Positions 25,000 through 36,514 of a stretch of DNA of 64,000 nt are shown here, piece after piece. The notes under the pieces are model-generated. The model made no database searches. It was not told the origin of the DNA and worked only from the letters and a program-made list of their open reading frames with translations. The stretch is from contig OX578286.1 in assembly GCA_951217055.1 (NCBI GenBank), forward strand, positions 27,472,720 through 27,536,719. The letters are read 5' to 3'. The stretch comes from Gerris lacustris. Lineage: Eukaryota > Arthropoda > Insecta > Hemiptera > Gerridae. Every line of letters starts with the position of its first letter. The stretch's first letter is position 1. Made by a program: the position numbers and the translations under genes.

Positions 25000-25270
25000 C
25001 TATTTTTCTATTTTACCCCCCTCTTAAATGAAAATATGACAAAAGCAAACATAACAACAATAACTGCGTACTCGTAAAGAGCTTTCCAACGACCCGCATC
25101 ATGAAGGGCATAATATATAGGTACTATTTTAACTTTTGTACTTCCTTCCCCTGAGTACCAATTTGGACCATTTCAGATTTATACCTTCCTGTGGTTGGTC
25201 ACATGACCGTGCCGAGTTTTGTGCAGATCGGTTCAGCCGTTCAGGAGGAGTATGTGTCCAACCAAGTGCA
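25000..25270. repeat. Family K-related fragment
   Basis: Resembles 905-1065 (C-rich tract, then 'agagctttccaacgacccgc') and ends with 'gcagatcggttcagccgttc', a segment typical of 3' ends of several invertebrate retroelement families. Confidence 0.45.
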
Positions 25271-25428
25271 AAGTGTAGTATAAGTATAACCTACTACATG
25301 CAAAAATATAGTATTGTATCGGTTCTTATTATGTTTGTTATTGATGGGTGATGAGTTTTTTATTATCAATAAAATTGTAAAATATTCTCGATAATTACTT
25401 AATCTTATTGCATTTCTTTCTGTTGCAG

Positions 25429-25461
25429 GTAAGTCCGAAAATGAGTTCGACATTATTAAAA
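25429..25461 (+). other. Candidate 33-nt microexon or recursive splice site
   Basis: A strong 3' splice signal (TTTCTTTCTGTTGCAG, ending at 25428) is followed by 33 nt and then a strong 5' splice signal (GTAAGATATT, from 25462). One frame reads KSENEFDIIK with no stop. The junction CAG|GTAAGT at 25428/25429 is also a textbook recursive (ratchet) splice motif. I do not recognise the peptide. Either reading would place the window inside a large intron on the plus strand. Confidence 0.35.
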
Positions 25462-25789
25462 GTAAGATATTATTTTATCACTATTTGTTTTTTGTGTTTT
25501 TTTTTATATTTCATGAATCTAAATGTTCCTAAGGAGACAATTTAAGCGATTTTGCATACCTCTTACAGTTATAAAATTATTTTTTGTATTAAACAAAATA
25601 TCTGCTCTAATCTCCATAATCTTTGTATACAGATGCTATAATTAATTCTGAAGTATACTTGACAGGTAAACCGTAAACCTGAACATAGTTAGTTCTATTA
25701 CTCCAAACACCCACCTCCACCCACCCCCTTCTACCAACATTCTAGAATTCAACTAAACATTGAGCACGATTGATATTTTTATAAGGCAA

Positions 25790-26120
25790 AGAATGAATCC
25801 ATAATCACTTCAATTTTATAATTCGTCGAAGCAATATTGTCTTCACAGATAACCACAATCAGTTTAATTTTATATACTTCGTCGAAGTAATATTTTCTTA
25901 ACAAAGATTTATAATCAGTTCAATTTTATAATTCGTCGAATCAATATTGTCTTAACAAAAATCCATAATCAGTTCAATTTTATAGTTCTTTGAATAAGCA
26001 ATATTAACTTAACATAGATTTATAATCAGTTCAATTTTATAATTCATTGTAGGAATATAGTCTTAACATAGATCCATAATTCAGTTCGATTTTATAATTC
26101 GTCGAAGCAATATTATCTTA
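25790..26120 (+). repeat. 54-bp tandem array
   Basis: About six units of 'caattttataattcgtcgaa' plus 'caatattgtcttaacaaaga'. The spacing between adjacent units is 54 bp where measured (25921 to 25975). Confidence 0.85.
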
Positions 26121-26122
26121 GG

Positions 26123-26700
26123 CGGCCATATACGTTGTGGTACACCTGAGAGATGAACCTGTACAGGTAAACCGGAGCGTGTCCTATCAAGTTATGACAT
26201 AACTGCGCAGTTATGATAGCACTCGCACGCTTCGGTTTTCTAGTATTGTATATATCTCAGGTATACCACAACGTGTTTATCTCACAGGTATACCACAACG
26301 TGTTTATCTTTTTAGATTGGCAGCAATGAGGATATCTCTTAGATATACCGTAACGTGTTTATCTTTCAGGTATACAGTATACCGCAACGTGTTTATCTCT
26401 GAGGTATACCGTAACGTGTTTATCTTTCAGGTATACAGTATACCGCAAAGTATTTATCTCTGAGGTATACCGCAACGTGTTTATCTCTGAAGTATGCCAT
26501 AACGTGTTTATCTCTATGGTATACCACAACGTGTTTATCTCTGAGGTATACCGTAACGTGTTTATCTCTCAGGTATACCGTAACGTGTTTATCTCTCAGG
26601 TATACCGCAACGTGTTTATCTTTGAGGTATACCGTAACCTGTTTATCTCTCGGGCATACCGCAACGTGTTTAACTCTGATGTGTTATTAATTTGTACTTT
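26123..26700 (+). repeat. Family G end with 27-bp minisatellite
   Basis: It opens with GGCGGCCATATACGTTGTGG, the same terminus as the element at 36105. It then becomes a 27-bp array ('gtataccgcaacgtgtttat' plus 'ctctcag') of about 16 units. The monomer contains the reverse of the terminal motif (CAACGTGT), so the array probably grew from a transposon end. A short palindrome TAACTGCGCAGTTA lies at about 26204-26217. Confidence 0.75.
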
Positions 26701-26769
26701 TATATGTCTCCGACTGTTTAATAAATTATACATTTTCAACAGATAAACTACAATAAAAGACAAATAGTT

Positions 26770-27091
26770 GGCACTTCTTTAGATAGTTACTCCCCTATGT
26801 TTTTTTAGAATATACATAGATATAATTATTTATACAATCCCCTGTCTAAATAACTATTACGACAAAGGGATGTTTAGTCCAATGTACTTTCGAACAAAGG
26901 AATATCACACTTCTTTTTTATTTGAGAAATAACAGTCTAAAGAAGAACATTCTCTACACCATCTTTGGATTGATATTCCCTTCTGCATTTTATAAGGGGA
27001 GTAACAGTCTAAAGAAGAACATTGCTACACCTTCTTAAGACTGCTATTCCCTCCTAATGTTATAAAGGGAGTAACGGTTTAAAGAAGTGCC
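26770..27091. mobile_element. Family C MITE, copy 2
   Basis: 322 bp bounded by GGCACTTCTTTAGATAGTTA and its inverted partner. The flanks AAATAGTT (26762-26769) and AAATAGTC (27092-27099) form an 8-bp target duplication with one mismatch. The foldback arm is present several times internally. Confidence 0.8.
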
Positions 27092-27721
<630 letters not shown>

Positions 27722-27770
27722 CTTAGTTGGGTCATATAGGGTGTAAAAATATGAAGATCACTGCATAAAC

Positions 27771-27810
27771 AGGCTATATTTCGCCCCCCTCCGGGGCATA
27801 ATCATGCCTA
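27771..27810 (-). ncRNA. Hammerhead-like motif of the complete PLE unit
   Basis: Minus-strand reading. Stem I is AGGC (27809-27806) with GCCU (27774-27771). The core reads AUGAUUA (27805-27799) where the consensus is CUGANGA. One extra U is followed by stem II GCCCC/GGGGC with a GGAGG loop (27797-27783). GAA is at 27782-27780. Stem III is the self-complementary AUAU (27779-27776), and position 17 is A (27775). The two core changes are C3 to A and G8 to U. These two bases pair in the folded ribozyme, so the pair is exchanged rather than lost. Function is unproven. Confidence 0.5.
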
Positions 27811-28500
27811 AAACATCAATAAGAACTCATAAATATAATCATTTGTGTAAAAGTACATCATGAAACATGAAGAATTTAACAAATATAAAAAGCGTCTTAC
27901 CTAATCATAATCAGTAATAGTTTCACATAATGTTAAAAATCGAATCAAAATATCTTAAAATATGTAGGTATATAAATAAAGTTACAAAGGTAGTTTTCAC
28001 TAACTATCACAGTCATTTAGCTAAAATTAACTAAAACATATAAAAATAATAAAAAATAACATCACAATCACAGTCAAAAAACACTTAAAATCTGGTAACC
28101 AAGTTGAAACCTTCGTCAAGGAAATCAGTTTCTGATAGTTGATTAAATATTATTTTTAATTATATAATTATTTTATTTTACTATTATAATATGTTATTAT
28201 ATATATTTATTTTATAAGGTAATTGTAATTTTCAATGCATTAATTTATGTATTATAGAACTAGATTTTGGCGGGAGATTTGTTTTTAACTATATTTATAC
28301 ATATTATTTTTATTTTATTATTATTTTTATGTTTGAAGTTTTTTAATTGAGTAATAGGCAAAAAAAATCGTTTGTAATTATTGTTTAGGAGTTAATAAGT
28401 TATAAAAATTGGATGGGCGGGTAATTTTGAGTTCGTGTAGAAATAAAGTTTAAAAGTATAAATAACTAGAAAAGTTGAGGTAAATTTATTATGACTGCTA

Positions 28501-31026
28501 TTATTTTATATTTAAGATGGCAGCATAATATTTATTGATGTCTTTCGAATCATTTTTAAAGTTTATTGAATTTGCAGTCATAGAAATGTATGCAGCCTCA
28601 AGGTACTTTCTTTTGGTATCATTTCTTTCTATATCTAGGATTTTTATACTGTCTTTATTTATTTGATGGCCTTCATTTGTCGAGTGAAGGGCAATCGCAG
28701 TTTTTCCGTTTTTTGCTTGTATATCATATACGTGTTGCTTTATCCTGCTTTCTAAATTTTGAATAGTTTCTCCAATGTATACTTTGTTACAATCTTTACA
28801 ATCTATTTTATAAATCACATTGGTTTTTTTTAAAAGTTCTGTTTTATCTTTCAAGTTATGGTGGAAATTGCTTTTAATTTTGTTCATAGGTCTTAGTCCA
28901 AATTTTAAGTTATCACAGTCGAATTGTTTAAAAGTATTCTGTATATTCTCAGATAGGCCTTTAATGTAAGTGAGGGATTTATATATAAGGGGATTATCTA
29001 TACTGGAGGTACTTGCCGTATTGGTTAATGCTATGTGCCAACATTTATTTATGAGGTTTCGGGGATAACTATTTTTTTCAAGTTTTTTATATATCATATT
29101 TTTTAGAGTAGGTATAAATTTATTATCAGTAATAGAAATGGATTTTTTCATTAAATTTACTATAGAATTTCTTTTTTGGTAGAAGGGGTGTTGTGAAAGA
29201 TAATTTAAGAATAAACCATTTTTAATATCTTTTTCGTACCAGATAGTGGAAATATGTCCATTCTCTTCTTTTATTAGGGTTAGGTCTAAGTAATTAATTT
29301 TATTATTATTTTCTTTTTCTATTGTGAATGAAATGTTTTTATTATGATTATTAAATAAATTAAAAGTTTCTTCAGTATATGGTTTTTTGGTTATTAGTAA
29401 AAGGTCGTCTACATATTTGCCGATGAATTTAGGTTTACATTTTAATTTTATGATAATTTGATTAATAAGTTCATTAGTGAAGATGCCGCTAAGATTGGTA
29501 GATATAGTACTACCCATGGGGGTGCCGTTAAGTTGTCTGTAAAGGTTATTATTGTATAGAAAGTAATTGTTTCCACATATGAATTTTAAAACTTCGAGGT
29601 ATGTATTCTTACATTTAATGTTGGTATGCGGGAGTATTAGGTCCCAATTGCTTTGGATAATTTTATAAACTTCCTGTAGTGGGATGCTGGTAAACAAGGA
29701 TTTAATATCAAGTGATATAATTTCTTCATCATTGTCTAAGGTTATATTTTTTAAAGCATTTCTTAAGTCAGCAGAATTTTTAAAATCATACGGGTTGTTT
29801 TTACAAAGATTGTTCAATGTGGGGTTTATCAGTTTAGTCAATTTTTCCGTGGGGGCATTGTTATTACTGACTATAGGTCTGAGAGGGATATTATTTTTAT
29901 GCGTTTTCGGAAGGCCGTAAATTTTTGCAAAGTTACAATTATTTATGTTAAGTTTAGTTTTTTCCTCTTTATTTATAAATTTCTTATCAAGTAGTTTTTG
30001 CAATAATTTTTTGTATTCTTTTTTTATATCTTCAAGCTTATTTTCAGGGTTGCATCTTATTTGTCTATATTGGTTGTTATCGCTTAGTAATAATTTCATT
30101 TTCTCTTCATACATATCTTTTGTCATGATTGTTGTAATGTTGGTTTTATCTGCTCTAGTTATTATGATATTCGGATTCTGTTTTAGGAACATTTTGGTTT
30201 GTTTAGCGTCTATTATTATTTGTTTTTCCACAGAGCCGGTAGGGAAATTTTTAGATTTTATATTATGTTGAAAATTCATTATTTTGTTAATTAGATGACT
30301 ACGAAGAGCATTTTTATGGTTATCACTTGTCTTTAGTTTATTCAAACATTCCTCTATATCTATTATTAATTTAAGTATATCTTTATTATTTTTGTTATGG
30401 GGTAAATTAAAGTTATGTCCTAGGGATAAAAAGTTTTTAATGTTATTAGGTACGTTATAATCAGTTAAATTTAGGAACCATTCATTTTTATATAGGGAAT
30501 TATAAATTAGTAGTTGATTATTTATATCTAGTTTGTTATGGTTTCTATCTGTATTATTCCTGTTGTTTATCTTCTTCCTAAGATTAGTATTTAGGTATCT
30601 CTCATATTTGGATTCAAAAGATGTCATAATTTCTTTAAACAATTCAAAGGTTAATGGATATTCCTTTTTTATCACCTTGTAGTTTATATCCAATTCAGTT
30701 ATTAGTTTGTATTTCTTCCAGTATGACTGTTTTATTTCTAGGTTAATAACGTTCTCTGTTAGATTAGTGAAAAAGTTGGGTTTTTGATTATCTAAAAAAG
30801 TTCTATCAAAAATATATTTTATTCTGTGTATGGCTTGAGTTACATGACGTGGGATATTATTACTATTTTTATGTTCATGTAAGTAGGTTATTCTCGATTT
30901 TATTTTACATAGCTTTATACTTAAGTGTTTTACATTCCAAAAATGTTTGTCAATAAGATAATGTTGTACATCAATTAGGTTCTTAATGTTGATATTGAGG
31001 TTCTTGATGATGTTTTTTTCCTCCAT
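28501..31026 (-). CDS. PLE reverse transcriptase with GIY-YIG endonuclease
   Basis: An 841-residue protein that copies the element's RNA into DNA and nicks the target. The N-terminal 280 residues are rich in K, N and I. The reverse-transcriptase domain spans about 285-620: RADKTNIT (291-298), YGLPKTHK (370-377), PLRPIVS (381-387), SLDIKSLFTSIP (438-449, motif A aspartate), GTPMGST (501-507) and the catalytic YVDD (538-541). The C-terminal endonuclease has CKDC (743-746), the GIY-YIG pair as VIYK (737-740) and VYIG (749-752), the arginine of ESRIKQH (759-765) and a glutamate at LEAAYI (809-814). This domain order is diagnostic for endonuclease-bearing Penelope elements. The start is the first ATG after the unit leader. 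The frame is intact with no missing catalytic residue that I can see, so the copy may be active. Confidence 0.95.
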   Translation of the reverse strand: MEEKNIIKNLNINIKNLIDVQHYLIDKHFWNVKHLSIKLCKIKSRITYLHEHKNSNNIPRHVTQAIHRIKYIFDRTFLDNQKPNFFTNLTENVINLEIKQSYWKKYKLITELDINYKVIKKEYPLTFELFKEIMTSFESKYERYLNTNLRKKINNRNNTDRNHNKLDINNQLLIYNSLYKNEWFLNLTDYNVPNNIKNFLSLGHNFNLPHNKNNKDILKLIIDIEECLNKLKTSDNHKNALRSHLINKIMNFQHNIKSKNFPTGSVEKQIIIDAKQTKMFLKQNPNIIITRADKTNITTIMTKDMYEEKMKLLLSDNNQYRQIRCNPENKLEDIKKEYKKLLQKLLDKKFINKEEKTKLNINNCNFAKIYGLPKTHKNNIPLRPIVSNNNAPTEKLTKLINPTLNNLCKNNPYDFKNSADLRNALKNITLDNDEEIISLDIKSLFTSIPLQEVYKIIQSNWDLILPHTNIKCKNTYLEVLKFICGNNYFLYNNNLYRQLNGTPMGSTISTNLSGIFTNELINQIIIKLKCKPKFIGKYVDDLLLITKKPYTEETFNLFNNHNKNISFTIEKENNNKINYLDLTLIKEENGHISTIWYEKDIKNGLFLNYLSQHPFYQKRNSIVNLMKKSISITDNKFIPTLKNMIYKKLEKNSYPRNLINKCWHIALTNTASTSSIDNPLIYKSLTYIKGLSENIQNTFKQFDCDNLKFGLRPMNKIKSNFHHNLKDKTELLKKTNVIYKIDCKDCNKVYIGETIQNLESRIKQHVYDIQAKNGKTAIALHSTNEGHQINKDSIKILDIERNDTKRKYLEAAYISMTANSINFKNDSKDINKYYAAILNIK

Positions 31027-31155
31027 CTTTCTTCCAGTTAGCTAGCTTGACCTGCTAATTTAGATTCATAAGTTTTCTAGATGTCCCTATTTTATCAATG
31101 TTAATACTTAGTTGGGTCATATAGGGTGTAAAAATATGAAGATCACTGCATAAAC

Positions 31156-31195
31156 AGGCTATATTTCGCCCCCCTCCGGGGCATAATCATGCCTA
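31156..31195 (-). ncRNA. Hammerhead-like motif of the truncated PLE unit
   Basis: Identical to 27771-27810, shifted by 3385 bp. With a motif in each unit, cleavage of a read-through transcript at both would release a unit-length RNA of 3385 nt. Confidence 0.5.
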
Positions 31196-31885
31196 AAACA
31201 TCAATAAGAACTCATAAATATAATCATTTGTGTAAAAGTACATCATGAAACATGAAGAATTTAACAAATATAAAAAGCGTCTTACCTAATCATAATCAGT
31301 AATAGTTTCACATAATGTTAAAAATCGAATCAAAATATCTTAAAATATGTAGGTATATAAATAAAGTTACAAAGGTAGTTTTCACTAACTATCACAGTCA
31401 TTTAGCTAAAATTAACTAAAACATATAAAAATAATAAAAAATAACATCACAATCACAGTCAAAAAACACTTAAAATCTGGTAACCAAGTTGAAACCTTCG
31501 TCAAGGAAATCAGTTTCTGATAGTTGATTAAATATTATTTTTAATTATATAATTATTTTATTTTACTATTATAATATGTTATTATATATATTTATTTTAT
31601 AAGGTAATTGTAATTTTCAATGCATTAATTTATGTATTATAGAACTAGATTTTGGCGGGAGATTTGTTTTTAACTATATTTATACATATTATTTTTATTT
31701 TATTATTATTTTTATGTTTGAAGTTTTTTAATTGAGTAATAGGCAAAAAAAATCGTTTGTAATTATTGTTTAGGAGTTAATAAGTTATAAAAATTGGATG
31801 GGCGGGTAATTTTGAGTTCGTGTAGAAATAAAGTTTAAAAGTATAAATAACTAGAAAAGTTGAGGTAAATTTATTATGACTGCTA

Positions 31886-34060
31886 TTATTTTATATTTAA
31901 GATGGCAGCATAATATTTATTGATGTCTTTCGAATCATTTTTAAAGTTTATTGAATTTGCAGTCATAGAAATGTATGCAGCCTCAAGGTACTTTCTTTTG
32001 GTATCATTTCTTTCTATATCTAGGATTTTTATACTGTCTTTATTTATTTGATGGCCTTCATTTGTCGAGTGAAGGGCAATCGCAGTTTTTCCGTTTTTTG
32101 CTTGTATATCATATACGTGTTGCTTTATCCTGCTTTCTAAATTTTGAATAGTTTCTCCAATGTATACTTTGTTACAATCTTTACAATCTATTTTATAAAT
32201 CACATTGGTTTTTTTTAAAAGTTCTGTTTTATCTTTCAAGTTATGGTGGAAATTGCTTTTAATTTTGTTCATAGGTCTTAGTCCAAATTTTAAGTTATCA
32301 CAGTCGAATTGTTTAAAAGTATTCTGTATATTCTCAGATAGGCCTTTAATGTAAGTGAGGGATTTATATATAAGGGGATTATCTATACTGGAGGTACTTG
32401 CCGTATTGGTTAATGCTATGTGCCAACATTTATTTATGAGGTTTCGGGGATAACTATTTTTTTCAAGTTTTTTATATATCATATTTTTTAGAGTAGGTAT
32501 AAATTTATTATCAGTAATAGAAATGGATTTTTTCATTAAATTTACTATAGAATTTCTTTTTTGGTAGAAGGGGTGTTGTGAAAGATAATTTAAGAATAAA
32601 CCATTTTTAATATCTTTTTCGTACCAGATAGTGGAAATATGTCCATTCTCTTCTTTTATTAGGGTTAGGTCTAAGTAATTAATTTTATTATTATTTTCTT
32701 TTTCTATTGTGAATGAAATGTTTTTATTATGATTATTAAATAAATTAAAAGTTTCTTCAGTATATGGTTTTTTGGTTATTAGTAAAAGGTCGTCTACATA
32801 TTTGCCGATGAATTTAGGTTTACATTTTAATTTTATGATAATTTGATTAATAAGTTCATTAGTGAAGATGCCGCTAAGATTGGTAGATATAGTACTACCC
32901 ATGGGGGTGCCGTTAAGTTGTCTGTAAAGGTTATTATTGTATAGAAAGTAATTGTTTCCACATATGAATTTTAAAACTTCGAGGTATGTATTCTTACATT
33001 TAATGTTGGTATGCGGGAGTATTAGGTCCCAATTGCTTTGGATAATTTTATAAACTTCCTGTAGTGGGATGCTGGTAAACAAGGATTTAATATCAAGTGA
33101 TATAATTTCTTCATCATTGTCTAAGGTTATATTTTTTAAAGCATTTCTTAAGTCAGCAGAATTTTTAAAATCATACGGGTTGTTTTTACAAAGATTGTTC
33201 AATGTGGGGTTTATCAGTTTAGTCAATTTTTCCGTGGGGGCATTGTTATTACTGACTATAGGTCTGAGAGGGATATTATTTTTATGCGTTTTCGGAAGGC
33301 CGTAAATTTTTGCAAAGTTACAATTATTTATGTTAAGTTTAGTTTTTTCCTCTTTATTTATAAATTTCTTATCAAGTAGTTTTTGCAATAATTTTTTGTA
33401 TTCTTTTTTTATATCTTCAAGCTTATTTTCAGGGTTGCATCTTATTTGTCTATATTGGTTGTTATCGCTTAGTAATAATTTCATTTTCTCTTCATACATA
33501 TCTTTTGTCATGATTGTTGTAATGTTGGTTTTATCTGCTCTAGTTATTATGATATTCGGATTCTGTTTTAGGAACATTTTGGTTTGTTTAGCGTCTATTA
33601 TTATTTGTTTTTCCACAGAGCCGGTAGGGAAATTTTTAGATTTTATATTATGTTGAAAATTCATTATTTTGTTAATTAGATGACTACGAAGAGCATTTTT
33701 ATGGTTATCACTTGTCTTTAGTTTATTCAAACATTCCTCTATATCTATTATTAATTTAAGTATATCTTTATTATTTTTGTTATGGGGTAAATTAAAGTTA
33801 TGTCCTAGGGATAAAAAGTTTTTAATGTTATTAGGTACGTTATAATCAGTTAAATTTAGGAACCATTCATTTTTATATAGGGAATTATAAATTAGTAGTT
33901 GATTATTTATATCTAGTTTGTTATGGTTTCTATCTGTATTATTCCTGTTGTTTATCTTCTTCCTAAGATTAGTATTTAGGTATCTCTCATATTTGGATTC
34001 AAAAGATGTCATAATTTCTTTAAACAATTCAAAGGTTAATGGATATTCCTTTTTTATCAC
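31886..34060 (-). pseudogene. Truncated PLE reverse transcriptase/endonuclease
   Basis: Identical in translation to residues from about 119 to 841 of the complete protein. About the first 117 codons are missing. The polymerase and GIY-YIG domains remain intact and open, so only the N-terminus is lost. The apparent start codon arises at the truncation and is not the native one. Confidence 0.85.
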
Positions 34061-34070
34061 CTTGTAGTTT

Positions 34071-34073
34071 TAG

Positions 34074-34139
<66 letters not shown>

Positions 34140-34199
34140 TATACATATATACATTTATTATTTATTTATTTATTTTCGCATAAATATATCCAACAAATG

Positions 34200-34274
<75 letters not shown>

Positions 34275-34284
34275 CAACAAATGT

Positions 34285-34338
<54 letters not shown>
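34071..34338. repeat. Right flank of the PLE: duplicated microsatellite block
   Basis: (TA)n 34074-34097, (CA)n 34098-34134, the 66-bp linker (34135-34200) identical to 27604-27669 at an offset of 6531, then (TA)n to about 34270, a second short 'ccaacaaatgttat' scrap and (TA)n to 34338. It looks like a long target duplication around the PLE dimer. Confidence 0.85.
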
Positions 34339-34340
<2 letters not shown>

Positions 34341-34945
34341 GACTGCCAATTGGTGTGGTACATAGCTTTCTTGCATCCTATCAAGTATTTTATTGATTTT
34401 ATGCTTTTACAAGCCATTATTGTCTTAATTTATTGAATTGTTTCTCCTGTTTTCTTTTTAATGTTAAAAAATTGTTTTGATTTTTTACATGAATTAAAGT
34501 GTCAATTAAGCAAAAGTTAAAGAGCACAGACGGTTCAAATTAATCCAGGGATATCTGCACCCGCAGTAACCCTACTTTCGATAAACTATAAAAGTTTCAT
34601 ACAAACCAGATAAGTACTTTTGAAGGTAAAAGTGTAAATAAATGCATGTTTGTGTGAGTGTGGAAGAGAAACAAATGAGCGCAGAAGGTTGAAACTTATA
34701 TGGGACCAGCAATGAGCTAATTATGACCTACCATACAAATTTCATTAAAATCGGGCGTGCAGTTTTTAAGCTATTATGTTTGTTTGCAAACATTGAACGA
34801 CAGACAGACACGGAACCAAAAATGTTTCCTGATGTCTGAAACGGATTTCTGTTTTGGAATTTTTGAAATCGGAGGCATTAAATATTTTCGTTCTTCAGAA
34901 CGATCACATAGCTTCGTTACCTTCGATATAAGCTCGAAAGCAAAA
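34339..34945 (+). repeat. Family A repeat, full-length
   Basis: It runs from GACTGCCAATTGGTGTGGTA to the terminal hairpin (GCTTCGTTACCTTCG...AGCTCGAAAGC), about 600 bp. It is the best forward copy for defining both ends. It abuts the (TA)n block directly. Confidence 0.85.
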
Positions 34946-35423
34946 ATCTTAAGTTAAATATAAAATAAATATAATACTAATTGAAATTAAAATTTTAAAG
35001 TAACAAACAATTTTTCCTTTTTTTTTCTTTTTGTTTGACAAATTAAAAATGAACAAAACTAAGTTTTGCTTTTTTGACTGCGCCTCCTACTAATAAAGTT
35101 AGGTACCAAATTAAGTTTGTCCAGTTTTAATAGGATGGTGTATGAGGTATGAAGAAGGCGGGAGACTGTTCTTTACTTAAAGTCTGTCTGTCCCGTTAGA
35201 CATGTCTGTCTGTCTGTCTCCGGCACCCGAGTCTCCACTCTTCCCTTTTTTAACTCATCCCACTGCTTCTGTTTTTACTTCATTTTTTTCCAAGAAGCAT
35301 GACTGTTTTCTTCCAAAATTAACTTACTAAATTCAGTAAATTTATAAAAATGTTTTCTCTAATTATGACTAAAGAGGTTAATAGAAAGAAACCTAGCAAT
35401 ATTGTCACCAATATTTTATATTA
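34946..35423. other. Unassigned sequence
   Basis: Contains a GTCTGTCTGTCTGTCTCC run near 35201-35221, possibly an old element tail. No gene is seen. Confidence 0.35.
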
Positions 35424-35655
35424 GGCACATCTTTAGATTGTTACTCCCCTTATAAAAAAAACAGAGGGGGTAACAATATAAAGAAGGTGTACGGAATGTT
35501 CTTCTTTAGACTGTTACTCCTCTTATAATAACAGAAGTGTGATATTTCTTTGTCCCAAAGTACATTATACAAACTATCCCTTTGTCTTAATAGTTATTTA
35601 GTCAAAGTCATTTATATTCTCAAAAAAACAGGGGAGTAACAATTTAAACATTACC
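35424..35655. mobile_element. Family C MITE, copy 3
   Basis: 232 bp from GGCACATCTTTAGATTGTTA to its inverted partner, which is decayed at the right end (AATTTAAACATTACC). A perfect 8-bp duplication TTATATTA flanks it at 35416-35423 and 35656-35663. Confidence 0.85.
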
Positions 35656-35663
35656 TTATATTA

Positions 35664-36100
35664 ATAATTAACATACGCTTTTATATAGTAAGATTAAAAT
35701 CTCTACTAGATTAATTTTTTACAAACTTTTATAACATTACAAAGTGGAGGTAGACTAGGGCTATAGAGTGGGGGTTAAGGAAGAAACCTAGGTAAGGGAT
35801 ACGAAGATCCATGGCGGAACCCTTGTCGTGTTTGGGTAATCGAGGTTGTTTATAATTAATGTAATATAGTGGTGACAATATTGTTGTGCTACTTACTATT
35901 GACCTCTCTATAGTCATAATTATGAAGCAGTACAACACAATTTTAGTCAAAACAACCATTTGTTGCTATATTAATCCATAATTAGCTCTAATAATGTCTT
36001 AGTAGTTTTTTCTGTAGCTAAATTTTCAATCTTTCTCTATCTCCCACCTTGTGAATCCTTTAATCTTAAAAAATTAGTTCCTTCTCACCTCAAACGTATT
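35664..36100. other. Unassigned sequence
   Basis: The 76-codon minus-strand frame at 35729-35959 has no support from composition, neighbours or recognisable motifs. Confidence 0.35.
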
Positions 36101-36104
36101 TTAA

Positions 36105-36468
36105 GACGGCCATATACGTTGTGATATACCTGTGCAGGTAACCTGTGCAGGTAACCTGTGCAGGTAACCTGTGTAGTTAAACCTGTGCAGGTAACCTGTA
36201 CAGTTAAACCTGTACAGGTAACCTGTGTAGTTAAACCTGTGCAGGTAACCTGTACAGTTAAACCTGTACAGGTAACCTGTACAGGTAAACCTGTGCAGGT
36301 AACCTGTGCAGGTAACCTGTACAGGTAAACCTGTGCAGGTAACCTCTATAGGTAAACCGTAGCATGTGTTTTATCATATAACTTGAAAGCACAAACGCTC
36401 TAATCTACCAATACAGGTTACCTGCTCAGGTTTACCTGACTGGCTCACCACAACGTGTATAACCGGCT
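36105..36468. mobile_element. Family G TIR element with palindromic minisatellite
   Basis: Imperfect TIRs (GACGGCCATATACGTTGTG at the left; the reverse of GCCGGTTATACACGTTGTG at the right) are flanked by TTAA on both sides (36101-36104 and 36469-36472). TTAA is the piggyBac target, but the TIR start is not typical, so the class is tentative. The core (36120-36360) is an array of AACCTGTRCAGGT units, and ACCTGTACAGGT is itself a palindrome. Confidence 0.6.
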
Positions 36469-36514
36469 TAAAACTTCTCAATGTAAGTTATACATGATCA
36501 ATGATAGTTTAGTG

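Larger units (their letters stand above)
27717..31100 (-). mobile_element. Penelope-like element, complete unit
   Basis: One 3385-bp repeat unit. In its sense (minus) it has a 74-nt leader, the 841-codon ORF, an AT-rich 3' region of about 700 bp and a hammerhead-like motif 55-95 nt from the 3' end. A second, 5'-truncated unit precedes it in direct tandem. This is the usual PLE arrangement, in which the upstream partial copy acts as a pseudo-LTR. The identical ORFs point to a recent insertion. Confidence 0.9.
31101..34070 (-). mobile_element. Penelope-like element, 5'-truncated tandem unit
   Basis: It repeats the first unit at an exact offset of 3385 bp (27716 to 31101; stop codon 28501 to 31886). 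Homology stops at 34070, within codon 116 or so of the ORF, where a (TA)n/(CA)n tract begins. In element sense this is the upstream copy, 5'-truncated as target-primed reverse transcription would leave it. Confidence 0.9.

Noticed and set aside
29684..33656. Plus-strand 78- and 108-codon ORFs inside the PLE units
   Set aside because: They are antisense shadows of the reverse-transcriptase gene and occur identically in both units.
35729..35959. 76-codon minus-strand ORF as a gene
   Set aside because: No motif, splice context or repeat partner; the length is expected by chance.
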